Origin: Candidatus Saccharicenans sp.
GTDB lineage: Bacteria; Acidobacteriota; Aminicenantia; Aminicenantales; Saccharicenantaceae
DNA: 64,000 nt
Reading direction: 5' to 3'
Assembly: GCA_030017715.1 (NCBI GenBank)
Contig: JASEIU010000004.1
Span: 1-64,000, forward strand
Shown here: piece by piece, positions 9,022 to 17,555 of the stretch
How the letters are laid out: every line of letters begins with the position of its first letter
Position numbering within the stretch: the stretch's first letter is position 1
The notes under the pieces: generated by a model
Told to the model about the DNA's origin: nothing
Databases searched by the model: none
What the model saw: only the letters and a program-made list of their open reading frames with translations
Position numbers and translations under genes: made by a program

Positions 9022-10902
9022 ATGGAACTCAAAAGTTTTATAAAAGCAGATAAATTTATCTTTATAATATTCATTTCATTATTTATGCAACTTGGAAAAA
9101 TTGATGTGTTTTGTTATGTAATAGAAAGAAATATTTTATCTAAATCTGGTAATGATAATAATATAAAAGCTGATTTCTTTTTTCATCCGTTTTTGCCCTC
9201 GCCTGGTCAAGAGATATATTTTATCAATGCTTCAACTGGAGATGCGGAAAAATATTTCTGGAATTTTGGAGACGGGCAAATAAGCTTTGAAAAAAATCCT
9301 GCTCATAACTACATAAATTCTTCGTTATATTATGTAACTTTGTGTGTTTCCAACGGGAGCTTAATGAGTCAAGCCACAAGAGCTGTCTTAATAAAGAAAT
9401 CTTCTGATTTGCAAAGCTCAGCTTCTGAAGAACTCAAAGCTGATTTTGTGTTTGATCCAGAAAGACCTGAAACTGGAGTTCCAGTAAGGTTCTATGATAA
9501 ATCTACCGGAAATCCATTAAAAAGAAAGTGGCAATTTGGATACTTCGGGATTAGCCTGTTGCAAAATCCTATAAGGACATTTTTCTCAAAAGGTAAATAT
9601 GCAGTAACATTAACAGTGGAAAATGAATCTGGGGCTGATCGGGTCATTAAATGTGTCGAAGTAGTTCCAAGTACATCTAAGAATATTATTATCGCGAAAG
9701 GCTGCTCTTTTGATGAGATAAGAAAAGCAATCAACAATGCCAATCCGGGTGACACGGTAATAGTTCCGAACGGGCAAGCTGTTTGGTCACAAAAGCTGGT
9801 AATCAGGAAGGGGATAATTCTTAAGGCTGCGAGCAAGGGGGGCGTTACTATAAAGAGCAACTATGCATCATCTCGGGATTATTTAATTGTTTACAGTCCA
9901 GATAATCCAGCTTATGATGAGCCGTTCAGGATATCTGGCTTTTTATTTAACCTGGATGGTAATTCTGGGGGAATTTCTATTGAAAATTCTACTCTATATC
10001 CGTTGAGGAAAATAAGGATAGATAATAACCAATTTACAAACCCGAACTGGTATTTTTTAAGAATAAATGGCACTGTATATGGGGTTTGCGACAATAATAT
10101 AGTTACCACGGACACTGTTGCTAATGCTTGTTATGGATTAAATGCACAGACATGGAATAATTTAATTTTTGACTTTGGGACTGCTGACAATTTTTATTTT
10201 GAGGATAACTTATTTTATCTCAAAGACACATTTACAGGTTCTGGGGCTGCAGGTCGGTATGCAATTAGGTACAACAAATTTTACAACATGAGTGGTGGCA
10301 CTATTAGCCCATTTATTGATATGCATGGTAACATGGGAACCGGTGGTAATCACTCAGGAATGGGTATTGAGGTTTATGAGAATGAATTCTATTTGAATGG
10401 ATATGGCTGTAGAATCGTTGATCAAAGAGGGGGCAAGGGATTAATTTATAATAACAGAATCATCACAACGCCAAGCGTCTGGGCGAATTTCAATGTTCGA
10501 GAAGAGTATTATGATTATTTGAATCCGCCGGCCAAATCTCCAATTAACGGGCAGCCTCAACATGTGTCAGATACATATTCTTGGGGTAATACGAAGAACG
10601 GAGTGCAGATTGTTAATGACCATGATGATAATCTTAAGGTTACCCAAACTCTTAATTATGAAGGTGAAGGGGTCGTTCCAAGTCTGGACATTCATTTTTG
10701 GAGGTCGGTTTCTCCATTTAATGGGACTTCTGGAGTTGGAGTTGGGACCATTTCGCAGCGGCCGGCAAGCTGCAGTAAGGAGGGGGTGGCCTGGTGGGCG
10801 ACGGATGAGAACAGGCTTTATCGCTGGAGGAATGGGAAGTGGGAGCTATACTATGTGCCCTATACCTACCCGCACCCGCTGAGAACTATCCTAGGAGATT
10901 AA
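9022..10902 (+). CDS. Secreted PKD / beta-helix protein, shorter paralogue
   Basis: 626 residues. A hydrophobic N-terminal segment (11-30) acts as signal or anchor. Two PKD-like domains follow: the first (about 50-130) keeps WNFGDG, the second (about 138-220) is degenerate with WQFGYFG. From residue 240 to the end the protein is identical to the upstream paralogue's beta-helix region except for synonymous changes in the last codons. The N-terminal third is AT-rich and clearly diverged, so the two genes are old paralogues whose 3' parts have recently been homogenised or copied. AAGGGAGAG precedes the ATG. Probably surface-exposed or secreted, with a ligand like that of its neighbour. Confidence 0.83.
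   Translation: MELKSFIKADKFIFIIFISLFMQLGKIDVFCYVIERNILSKSGNDNNIKADFFFHPFLPSPGQEIYFINASTGDAEKYFWNFGDGQISFEKNPAHNYINSSLYYVTLCVSNGSLMSQATRAVLIKKSSDLQSSASEELKADFVFDPERPETGVPVRFYDKSTGNPLKRKWQFGYFGISLLQNPIRTFFSKGKYAVTLTVENESGADRVIKCVEVVPSTSKNIIIAKGCSFDEIRKAINNANPGDTVIVPNGQAVWSQKLVIRKGIILKAASKGGVTIKSNYASSRDYLIVYSPDNPAYDEPFRISGFLFNLDGNSGGISIENSTLYPLRKIRIDNNQFTNPNWYFLRINGTVYGVCDNNIVTTDTVANACYGLNAQTWNNLIFDFGTADNFYFEDNLFYLKDTFTGSGAAGRYAIRYNKFYNMSGGTISPFIDMHGNMGTGGNHSGMGIEVYENEFYLNGYGCRIVDQRGGKGLIYNNRIITTPSVWANFNVREEYYDYLNPPAKSPINGQPQHVSDTYSWGNTKNGVQIVNDHDDNLKVTQTLNYEGEGVVPSLDIHFWRSVSPFNGTSGVGVGTISQRPASCSKEGVAWWATDENRLYRWRNGKWELYYVPYTYPHPLRTILGD
9739..10889 (+). repeat. Perfect direct repeat, copy 2 (1151 bp)
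   Basis: Same sequence as 7687-8837. The boundaries fall inside coding sequence, in the same codon phase in both genes. No inverted repeats or transposase flank it, which favours gene conversion or unequal recombination over transposition. Confidence 0.9.
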
Positions 10903-11011
10903 GATAAGTCTTCTGTAGTTTGTTCCTCTCTGATATGATCTGATAATAAGTTCTAACTAAAATGGCCATAATTTTTGTATAATTAATGGCAAGAGAGGGC
11001 ACAGGGAGAGG

Positions 11012-12106
11012 ATGATTAAAGTTGCCATAATCGGGTGCGGCAAGATCGCAGAGTCGCACGCAGATGTAATCAAAAGCATTAAAAATGCCAGGTTAGCTGC
11101 CACTTGCGATCGAGAAATCCTTATGGCCAGGCAGCTGGCGGAAAGATATGGAGAAGGGGCATATTATGACGATTTAAGTTTGATGCTGGATAACGCCAGA
11201 CCAGAAGTGGTTCATATCACAACACCTCCTCAGAGTCATTTCGAGATTGCCCGGACTTGCTTAAATGCTGGATGCCATGTCTTTGTAGAAAAACCATTTA
11301 CAGTCAACGGTGATGAGGCAACAGAGCTCATAAACCTTGCCGTGTCTAAGAATTTGAAAATCACAGTTGGCACAGATGAACAGTTTTCTCATATTGCCGT
11401 GGAGATGAGGCGTCTGGTGGCCGAAGGATGGCTGGGAGATCCGCCATATCATATGGATTGTTATTACTGTTATGATCTTGGTGATGAGCGATATGCCCGG
11501 GCTTTCCTCAAGAATCGTTCTCACTGGCTCTGGCAGTTACCCGGTCAGCTTATTCAAAATATTATTCCTCATGCCGTTATGAAAATATGTGAATTTTTAA
11601 GTTATGAAGGGGTGGATGTTCAGGCACTTGGTTTTACCAGTGACTTTCTCAGAAGATTAGATGAGTCACACCTGAAAGATGAACTCAGAGCAATAATAAA
11701 AGATGGAAAACAAAGCACTGCCTATCTGACATTTTCAACTCAAATCAGACCACCTATAAGGCAATTTTCCATATTTGGCACCAAAAATGGATTGATCCTG
11801 GATCAGGACCACCATGCTCTGCTAAAAATTCCGGGTGTTCAACATAAAAGTTATGTAGAGAAGACAGTCCCCCTCAACAATTTAGCCCGCCAGTACCGGA
11901 AAAATATGTTTACTAATATCAGACTCTTTTTGAAGCGACAATTTCAAATGAAACGTGGGCTGTATAACCTGATTGATTTATTTTATAAGTCCATCGAGAA
12001 TGACGCCGAGCCGCCAATACCATATGAGCAAATTCTGATGTGCTCCAGAGTAATAGATTCAGTAGTACGTCAATTATATTCAGGCCAGCAGAAAACACGG
12101 AGTTAA
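11012..12106 (+). CDS. Gfo/Idh/MocA-family NAD(P)-dependent sugar oxidoreductase
   Basis: 364 residues. The N-terminal Rossmann fold opens with VAIIGCGKIAESH (4-16). The family EKP motif is at E93-K94-P95, and a C-terminal Gfo/Idh alpha/beta domain follows. Members oxidise or reduce sugar nucleotides, inositols or amino sugars; here a nucleotide-sugar step for the polysaccharide is likely. A perfect TATAAT lies at 10978-10983 and GGGAGAGG directly precedes the ATG. It is followed after 9 bases by a glycosyltransferase and then an epimerase on the same strand, a probable operon. Confidence 0.85.
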   Translation: MIKVAIIGCGKIAESHADVIKSIKNARLAATCDREILMARQLAERYGEGAYYDDLSLMLDNARPEVVHITTPPQSHFEIARTCLNAGCHVFVEKPFTVNGDEATELINLAVSKNLKITVGTDEQFSHIAVEMRRLVAEGWLGDPPYHMDCYYCYDLGDERYARAFLKNRSHWLWQLPGQLIQNIIPHAVMKICEFLSYEGVDVQALGFTSDFLRRLDESHLKDELRAIIKDGKQSTAYLTFSTQIRPPIRQFSIFGTKNGLILDQDHHALLKIPGVQHKSYVEKTVPLNNLARQYRKNMFTNIRLFLKRQFQMKRGLYNLIDLFYKSIENDAEPPIPYEQILMCSRVIDSVVRQLYSGQQKTRS

Positions 12107-12115
12107 GCAAGTCAG

Positions 12116-13183
12116 ATGAAACAGGTCTTTCTTTTTCATGCCGGGAAAATTCAGCATTACCGGATTGGCGTTTATAATTATTTGCATAATTTTCTAAAAA
12201 AGCATGGCTATTTTTTAACCATCATTTCTGAAGGGCTGCCCTCGAATCTTAACCTAACGATAAATTTTCCCGAGATAGAGTTGCTTTTCTCTTTCCGGAT
12301 GCTTGCAAAATTGGTAAGATGTCAACGGCCCTGGGCAAATATCCTTTTTATAAACCACCGGGAAAAATATTTTTATCCTTTTTTGCTATATTTAAGGTTA
12401 AGAGGAAATAAAGCAATTACCTGGACCCATGGAATCAATTTTCAAAAGAAATCGGACAGATTAAGCCGTATTGCCCATCACCTCGAGCATGCTCTTTGCC
12501 ATAGGATCATTCTGTATTCAGAAGAAATAAAAAAATATTTACTACCGGGTCATCGCCAGAAGGCTTTTGCTGCCAATAATACATTGAACTTAACAGATTA
12601 TATTCCCGATAAGAAAATTAAAGAGCAGGTCCTCAATAGATATAATATTTTTACAAAAAAGAATATTGCTTATTCCGGCAGCTTTGATGAAAGAAAAAGG
12701 CTTCTTGATCTGATGAATGCTTTTGAAAACATATGTGACGAAGAAACTGGACTGATATTGATAGGCAATGGTAAAGATAAAACCATATCAGAAAGGATCA
12801 AGAATAATCGGCAGATTTTTTATTTAGGGCCTTTATATGGAAAAGAGGTCCTGGATGTGCTTACAGCCAGCGATGTCTGCTGTATTCCTGGGGCTGTTGG
12901 TCTGGGGATTGTGGATTCGATGTACTGCGGGTTGCCGCTGGTGACAGAAAATGTCGATCAGGGACCGGAAATTATGTATTTCAAAGAAGGAGTTAATGGT
13001 TTCATGGTTCCGAAAGGAGACATAATTGCCTTATCTGAGAAACTGAGGTTACTTATTAAAAATGATGAATTACGGGAAAGAATGAGTCAGAATGCCAGAA
13101 ATGAGATATTAACCAATGGGCATATTGATAATTTATGTAATGGCTTTCTCAGGTGTTTGAGGTCGCTAGAAAATAAAGACTGA
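12116..13183 (+). CDS. GT-B glycosyltransferase (family 4-like)
   Basis: 355 residues. The C-terminal half has the family 4 pattern: a domain start KNIAYSGSFDERKRL, then IGNGKD, and a GLGIVDSMYCGLPLVT segment that places the conserved donor-binding acid in G-x-(V/E)-D-x-M-x-C-G-x-P. The N-terminal half is the acceptor domain. Such cytoplasmic or membrane-associated enzymes transfer sugars from nucleotide donors. It sits 9 bases after the oxidoreductase gene. Its donor could be the product of the flanking oxidoreductase or epimerase, but that is inference. Confidence 0.83.
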   Translation: MKQVFLFHAGKIQHYRIGVYNYLHNFLKKHGYFLTIISEGLPSNLNLTINFPEIELLFSFRMLAKLVRCQRPWANILFINHREKYFYPFLLYLRLRGNKAITWTHGINFQKKSDRLSRIAHHLEHALCHRIILYSEEIKKYLLPGHRQKAFAANNTLNLTDYIPDKKIKEQVLNRYNIFTKKNIAYSGSFDERKRLLDLMNAFENICDEETGLILIGNGKDKTISERIKNNRQIFYLGPLYGKEVLDVLTASDVCCIPGAVGLGIVDSMYCGLPLVTENVDQGPEIMYFKEGVNGFMVPKGDIIALSEKLRLLIKNDELRERMSQNARNEILTNGHIDNLCNGFLRCLRSLENKD

Positions 13184-13244
13184 ATTGTTAACAATGCTTA
13201 AAATTAATTGGGCTGGGAACTGAACCTATTATGAATGGATAGAA

Positions 13245-14315
13245 ATGGAAACAGGTCTGAGCAAAAATTTCATTATAAATTATGATGAGCCGATTCTGGT
13301 CACCGGTTCAGCTGGTTTTATTGGCAGATATGTAGTCGGCCAGCTGCTTAAAAAGGGATTCAATAAAATTAGATGTCTGGTAAGAGAGACGAGCAATCTT
13401 GAAGGGTTGGAGAAGATAATTGATTTAGAAGGCGGCAGGTCAAAATGTGAGCTTATTCAAGGAAATCTGCTTCTGCCTGACGACTGCCGAAATATTACTG
13501 AAGGAATAAAATTAATCTATCATCTGGCTGCAGGAACCGGTAGCAAATCGTTTTCTGAGGCCTATCTTAATTCGGTTGTCGCAACCAAAAATTTAATGGA
13601 AGCCAGTCTGGAACATGGTGCCTTAAAACGCCTGGTGAATGTCAGTAGCTTTGCCGTCTATACCAACATGAAAAAGAAAACCGGCAGAAACCTTGACGAA
13701 ACTTGCCCCGTAGAAACTTCTCCCGAGACAAGAGCAGAAGCGTATTGTTATGGCAAGGTAAGACAGGATGAACTGGTCATTGCCTATGGGCGGGAAAAGG
13801 GTTTCCCCTACGTTATTGTTCGCCCCGGCAGCGTTTATGGTCCAGGGAAAGCCTTTATTCCCGGAAGGGTTGGCGTAGATACATTTGGCTTCTTCCTTCA
13901 TCTGGGAGGCTCAACTCCTCTGCCTTTAACTTATGTTGAGAATTGCGCTGAAGCCATTGTTCTGGCCGGATTGGTCCCCTGCCTTGAAGGGGAGGTTTTT
14001 AACATTGTAGACGATGACCTTCCAAGCAGCCGGGAGTTTTTGCGCCTTTATAAAAGGATGGTTCGAAAATTCAGATCAGTATATATACCCAAAATTCTTA
14101 GTTACTCATTCTGTTTTTTCTGGGAGAAGTTTTCGCGTTGGTCTCGGGGCCAGGTGCCGCCTGTTTTCACCCGGCGAGAATGGCACGCCTACTGGAAAAA
14201 AACTTACTATGCTAATGGGAAAATAAAAAAAATGACAGGCTGGAAGCCAGACATAAAGACTGAAGATGGCCTAAGAACTTTTTTCGAATATTGTCGGCAG
14301 TCAATAAAGATTTAA
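13245..14315 (+). CDS. NAD-dependent epimerase/dehydratase (extended SDR)
   Basis: 356 residues. The nucleotide-binding GxxGxxG is at 21-27 (GSAGFIG) and the catalytic YxxxK at Y167/K171, with the upstream Ser in VNVSSFAVY. Extended SDRs of this kind interconvert or dehydrate nucleotide sugars. The C-terminal 60 residues are basic and aromatic, and longer than in GalE. It closes the plus-strand operon begun by the oxidoreductase at 11012. Its stop codon overlaps, by two bases, the stop of the convergent FemAB-like gene, so the two transcripts must overlap at their 3' ends. Confidence 0.85.
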   Translation: METGLSKNFIINYDEPILVTGSAGFIGRYVVGQLLKKGFNKIRCLVRETSNLEGLEKIIDLEGGRSKCELIQGNLLLPDDCRNITEGIKLIYHLAAGTGSKSFSEAYLNSVVATKNLMEASLEHGALKRLVNVSSFAVYTNMKKKTGRNLDETCPVETSPETRAEAYCYGKVRQDELVIAYGREKGFPYVIVRPGSVYGPGKAFIPGRVGVDTFGFFLHLGGSTPLPLTYVENCAEAIVLAGLVPCLEGEVFNIVDDDLPSSREFLRLYKRMVRKFRSVYIPKILSYSFCFFWEKFSRWSRGQVPPVFTRREWHAYWKKTYYANGKIKKMTGWKPDIKTEDGLRTFFEYCRQSIKI

Positions 14316-15307
14316 TTCGAGCAATTTTGATGCTGATGTCCCTTCATTTTGCGTTTTTCAGCATCAACAATGTCTCCTTTTCTCAATATCTTTACAGCAA
14401 GCTGATAGCCCAGGGATCTAAATGGATTAAGATAATATTTCCACATATAGCCCGGGTATAATTTTCCGCCAAATCTTTCTTTGTATTGATACAGTCCTTC
14501 TTGTTTTGAGCCTTTTTCGGGACTGATTCTCACACCTACAAAATCGTAAAATCGAACCCCTAATTTGCGGAAATGGCGTATAGCTTCCCAGTGCAGAAGG
14601 TTGGTGGCACCTGTTATCGGGCTGGCTATGCTGCCCCCATATACGTAATAAGCCGAGTACTGACTGAAAGGAATAACGACACAGGCCTGGATTGAATTTT
14701 GGTATTCCGCTATGAATATTTTAACCCAATCACCCAGCCCTTTTATATATTTCCTGAATTCATTAATATCCATAAAACCAAGCCTGGATCTTTTAAATGT
14801 CTCTTTGATGAGCTGATAGGCAGGGTCCACAAATTCTAAGCCACTTTTAACAGCCACCCTATTCTTTTCTGCTCGTCGCACTTTTCGCCGGTGACTTTCG
14901 CTAATTCCTTTCCATATTTCTTCTTCTTCTTGCCTCAAGTCGATCTTAAAAGTTCCGTAGGGGGCAACTATTGCTCCATCTGGATAGGTTCTGAAAATCG
15001 TATTGGTTGTAGCCGGAATGATCGTGTCCACTTTCATTTTGCGAAGGATATAAAGCACTTGATTTAAAAAATCTTTTTCTTCATCGAGGCTAAGCCCCGT
15101 TTCCATGGGGATCGTTTCAACCCGGAAACGGGCGAGCTTAAAGAAAAATTTATTTATAATCGTAAAAGGGATTATACATTTGAGATTTCCTTGCTCATCG
15201 AAGCCTCCCAGCCAGCCATATTGATCACTGACAGCTTCAAGGAAGTTTTTAGAGGCGAAAATTGGCATTTCGGGGTTCCAGTTAATGTCAATGATCTTAA
15301 CCAGCAT
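14312..15307 (-). CDS. FemAB-like (GNAT-fold) acyl/aminoacyl transferase
   Basis: 331 residues. Shows the tandem GNAT layout of FemAB/lipid II aminoacyltransferase-type proteins: a basic ISESHRRKVRRAEKN helix in the middle, a YYVYGGS strand, a LLHWEAIRHFRKLG helix and the closing YDFVGV segment. Relatives in exosortase loci are annotated as PEP-CTERM system-associated FemAB proteins. Presumed role: transfer of an amino acid or acyl group to a lipid-linked sugar at the cytoplasmic face. Last gene of the five-gene minus-strand operon starting at 20800, 6 bases after the deacetylase gene. One of four intact FemAB-like paralogues in 12 kb. The substrate is unknown. Confidence 0.78.
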   Translation of the reverse strand: MLVKIIDINWNPEMPIFASKNFLEAVSDQYGWLGGFDEQGNLKCIIPFTIINKFFFKLARFRVETIPMETGLSLDEEKDFLNQVLYILRKMKVDTIIPATTNTIFRTYPDGAIVAPYGTFKIDLRQEEEEIWKGISESHRRKVRRAEKNRVAVKSGLEFVDPAYQLIKETFKRSRLGFMDINEFRKYIKGLGDWVKIFIAEYQNSIQACVVIPFSQYSAYYVYGGSIASPITGATNLLHWEAIRHFRKLGVRFYDFVGVRISPEKGSKQEGLYQYKERFGGKLYPGYMWKYYLNPFRSLGYQLAVKILRKGDIVDAEKRKMKGHQHQNCSN

Positions 15308-15313
15308 AAATGT

Positions 15314-16315
15314 TCATTTTCCCTTTACGATTTGTTCAAAAACAGGCCCAAAAGTTGTGATTCTCAGCTCCTGGCATTTTAAGAACGCAAGGTAATGCTC
15401 AATTATAGAATTGTCCGGGTTATCTTTGGTATGTCCTATGAGCACAATCGGCCTGTATTCATCGGGTTTATCTCTGTCAGCCCTGATAATTTCTTTTGTG
15501 ATATATAAGAGTTCATTATAACTTAGTCTGCAGTAGTCAAGTTTTACGGGAACTTTCCATCTCATAAAATCTCTGAACCTGCGCTTTATCTTATTCAGGA
15601 AACTATCTGTTGAAGCAGATGATTTTTCAAGCGCAAGGCGCTTTCCGCGCATGAATTTCCAGAGGGGAATCATCTTAGTAAATACGGGAAGTTCAAGCAT
15701 CGGCCCATGGGAGTCGGGGGTCAATACATCGTTTGAAAATCGCCAGTAAAAAAGGTCTGCCGGCGCTCTCCTGTAATCAAGACCAGTGCTATATTGATAG
15801 CCGCCTTTGAAAACAGATGAATCGATTCTAACACCTTCGTTGTAAAGAATTCTGGAGATAATATCTGAAGGGGTCATAAGCCAGTTCCCGCCTCGATAAG
15901 CGAGAGGTATAAAGGACGGATCATCTAATTTATCTCTGAGGAAACTTATAGCTCGCCTTATTATTTCGCTAATTCTTTCTTCTGGTAGAAGACAAAGGTT
16001 GTATTCATCATAATTAAGAATCCATTGTCCATTTTGGAATCTGCCTTTATACCATTGAGGGTGGATGTGAAGACCGATTTCGTGGCCTAATTTTCTTATT
16101 TCTTTTATTTGGAACAGAACCAGATCTATTGCCGGGTCAGAGCCCACGCTTTCCATCATTTCGAGTTCTGCCGCTTCGATAAAAAAAACCAGATTTGAAT
16201 CATAAACCGAAAACAGGTCGATTAACCTCTTTGCTGGCTTGTAAACCAGTTCATCTAAAGAGCCACTCCCATTTCCATATATTTCATAATCAACGGTAAA
16301 GATGAAATCAAGCAT
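15314..16315 (-). CDS. Polysaccharide deacetylase-like (NodB superfamily) protein
   Basis: 333 residues. The start MLDFIFTVDYEIYG puts the metal-binding or catalytic acid at D9. The metal-binding histidines are in GHEIGLHIHP (H83, H85), and a conserved AYRGGNW block follows near 148. This is the NodB-fold arrangement of polysaccharide deacetylases that remove N- or O-acetyl groups from glycans. No signal peptide is seen, so it is likely cytoplasmic and acts on precursors. The start has AAGGTG just upstream, within the stop region of the preceding toroid gene (gap 6 bases). Confidence 0.82.
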   Translation of the reverse strand: MLDFIFTVDYEIYGNGSGSLDELVYKPAKRLIDLFSVYDSNLVFFIEAAELEMMESVGSDPAIDLVLFQIKEIRKLGHEIGLHIHPQWYKGRFQNGQWILNYDEYNLCLLPEERISEIIRRAISFLRDKLDDPSFIPLAYRGGNWLMTPSDIISRILYNEGVRIDSSVFKGGYQYSTGLDYRRAPADLFYWRFSNDVLTPDSHGPMLELPVFTKMIPLWKFMRGKRLALEKSSASTDSFLNKIKRRFRDFMRWKVPVKLDYCRLSYNELLYITKEIIRADRDKPDEYRPIVLIGHTKDNPDNSIIEHYLAFLKCQELRITTFGPVFEQIVKGK

Positions 16316-16321
16316 GACACC

Positions 16322-17533
16322 TTAAGGTATAACAGATTTGAGGCAATCGATAAACGCTGTCTTTTTATTCTTTAACAACTCTGCTAAGGCCAGAAGCATC
16401 CAGGCCTGGGACCAGCGCATATAGGAAATACGATTTTTATAAAATCGCATGACCTGATAGTAGAAATATCCTCGCTTGTTCCACATGTTCTTAAGCGTCC
16501 AATCTAATACTGATAAAGCCAGCGCCTCATTACTTATATCAAGATCTCTGAGGGCCTCCAGCGTGATTATACTCTGGGCCGCGCAATGGATGTCAATGGG
16601 ATAGAGTTTATTGTGGTAATACTTTGGCGAACCGTCTTCTCTGAAGAAGCTTTTTTTATAGAACTCAAACCCCCTTCGTATGGAATCTGAGAACTCATCG
16701 CTTCTTGTGTATAAGGACATATCTCGCAGGGCCAGCAAGTTGTATCCTGTATGAAAATTATCTATCCAAGCGGTGCCCGGTGTTTCGCCGTAGTACCAGG
16801 AACCGTCCTCATTCTGTCTGGAAACGGCATATCTGGCTACCGTTAAAGCAGGTTCAAGATATTGTTTATTATCATTTACGAAAGATAGCCTTGCCAGCAG
16901 GGCCGAGGCCAGCAAATCTGCGTTATAAATGTGAATTTTGATACCAGGCTGGGGATAGCTGAATCCGGAATTGCCATTATCATTCCAGTAAAGCTCGTTC
17001 AGGATGTATTGGCCGGCGCTCATAGCCATTTCTAAACAGTGGTTATCGCCCGTAGCCTGCCAGGCATCCAGAAGAGAGTCAGCAACAAACACAGTGCAGA
17101 CCAGATTGGGAGAACCGGCCGGGACCAGAATGGTTCTGGTTTGCCAGGGAAAGCTGTAGCCCCAGCAATAATAGGAAAGGCCTGGAGATCTGAGTTCTGA
17201 AATTCTTTTTATTAGATATGAAATCTCATCGGAGGCCTTAATGATCCCGGCTTCATTTAACCGTAAGGCTGCTTTTGAGAAAATAGCCAGCGCTTTGGGG
17301 TTCTGGGTCCTGGGAATCAGAAGAAGCGGTCTTATGTTGATGGGAAGCCTTTTAAGCCCCTGGGTGGCAGCCAGCCTGAAAAACCGGGTTCCGCCTCCAG
17401 GCAAAAGCTTCAATAATTTGCTATTCAGGGCATCGTAGGGATCGTATCCTGAAAAATTATTTTTTAGACAGTAATTCCACAATTTAATGGCCACATCTTT
17501 AATTTCGTCTTTAGATAGATTCGAGAAGCTCAT
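16322..17533 (-). CDS. Alpha/alpha-toroid protein of unknown function (glucuronyl epimerase / glycan-lyase-like)
   Basis: 403 residues, without signal peptide. Repeated helix pairs with aromatic motifs (EDGSWYYGE, DNFHTGYNLLAL, YYHNKLYPIDIHCAAQS, WSQAWMLLALAELL) suggest an (alpha/alpha)6 toroid like those of glucuronyl C5-epimerases, AGE-type isomerases and glycan lyases. I cannot name a reaction. It is common in exopolysaccharide clusters next to deacetylases, so polymer or precursor modification is plausible. A broken paralogue lies at 21870-23053, also beside a FemAB-like gene, suggesting the two work as a pair. It follows the UDP-GlcNAc epimerase by 22 bases. Confidence 0.6.
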   Translation of the reverse strand: MSFSNLSKDEIKDVAIKLWNYCLKNNFSGYDPYDALNSKLLKLLPGGGTRFFRLAATQGLKRLPINIRPLLLIPRTQNPKALAIFSKAALRLNEAGIIKASDEISYLIKRISELRSPGLSYYCWGYSFPWQTRTILVPAGSPNLVCTVFVADSLLDAWQATGDNHCLEMAMSAGQYILNELYWNDNGNSGFSYPQPGIKIHIYNADLLASALLARLSFVNDNKQYLEPALTVARYAVSRQNEDGSWYYGETPGTAWIDNFHTGYNLLALRDMSLYTRSDEFSDSIRRGFEFYKKSFFREDGSPKYYHNKLYPIDIHCAAQSIITLEALRDLDISNEALALSVLDWTLKNMWNKRGYFYYQVMRFYKNRISYMRWSQAWMLLALAELLKNKKTAFIDCLKSVIP

Positions 17534-17555
17534 AATTGTCTTACATTCTTTCTGT

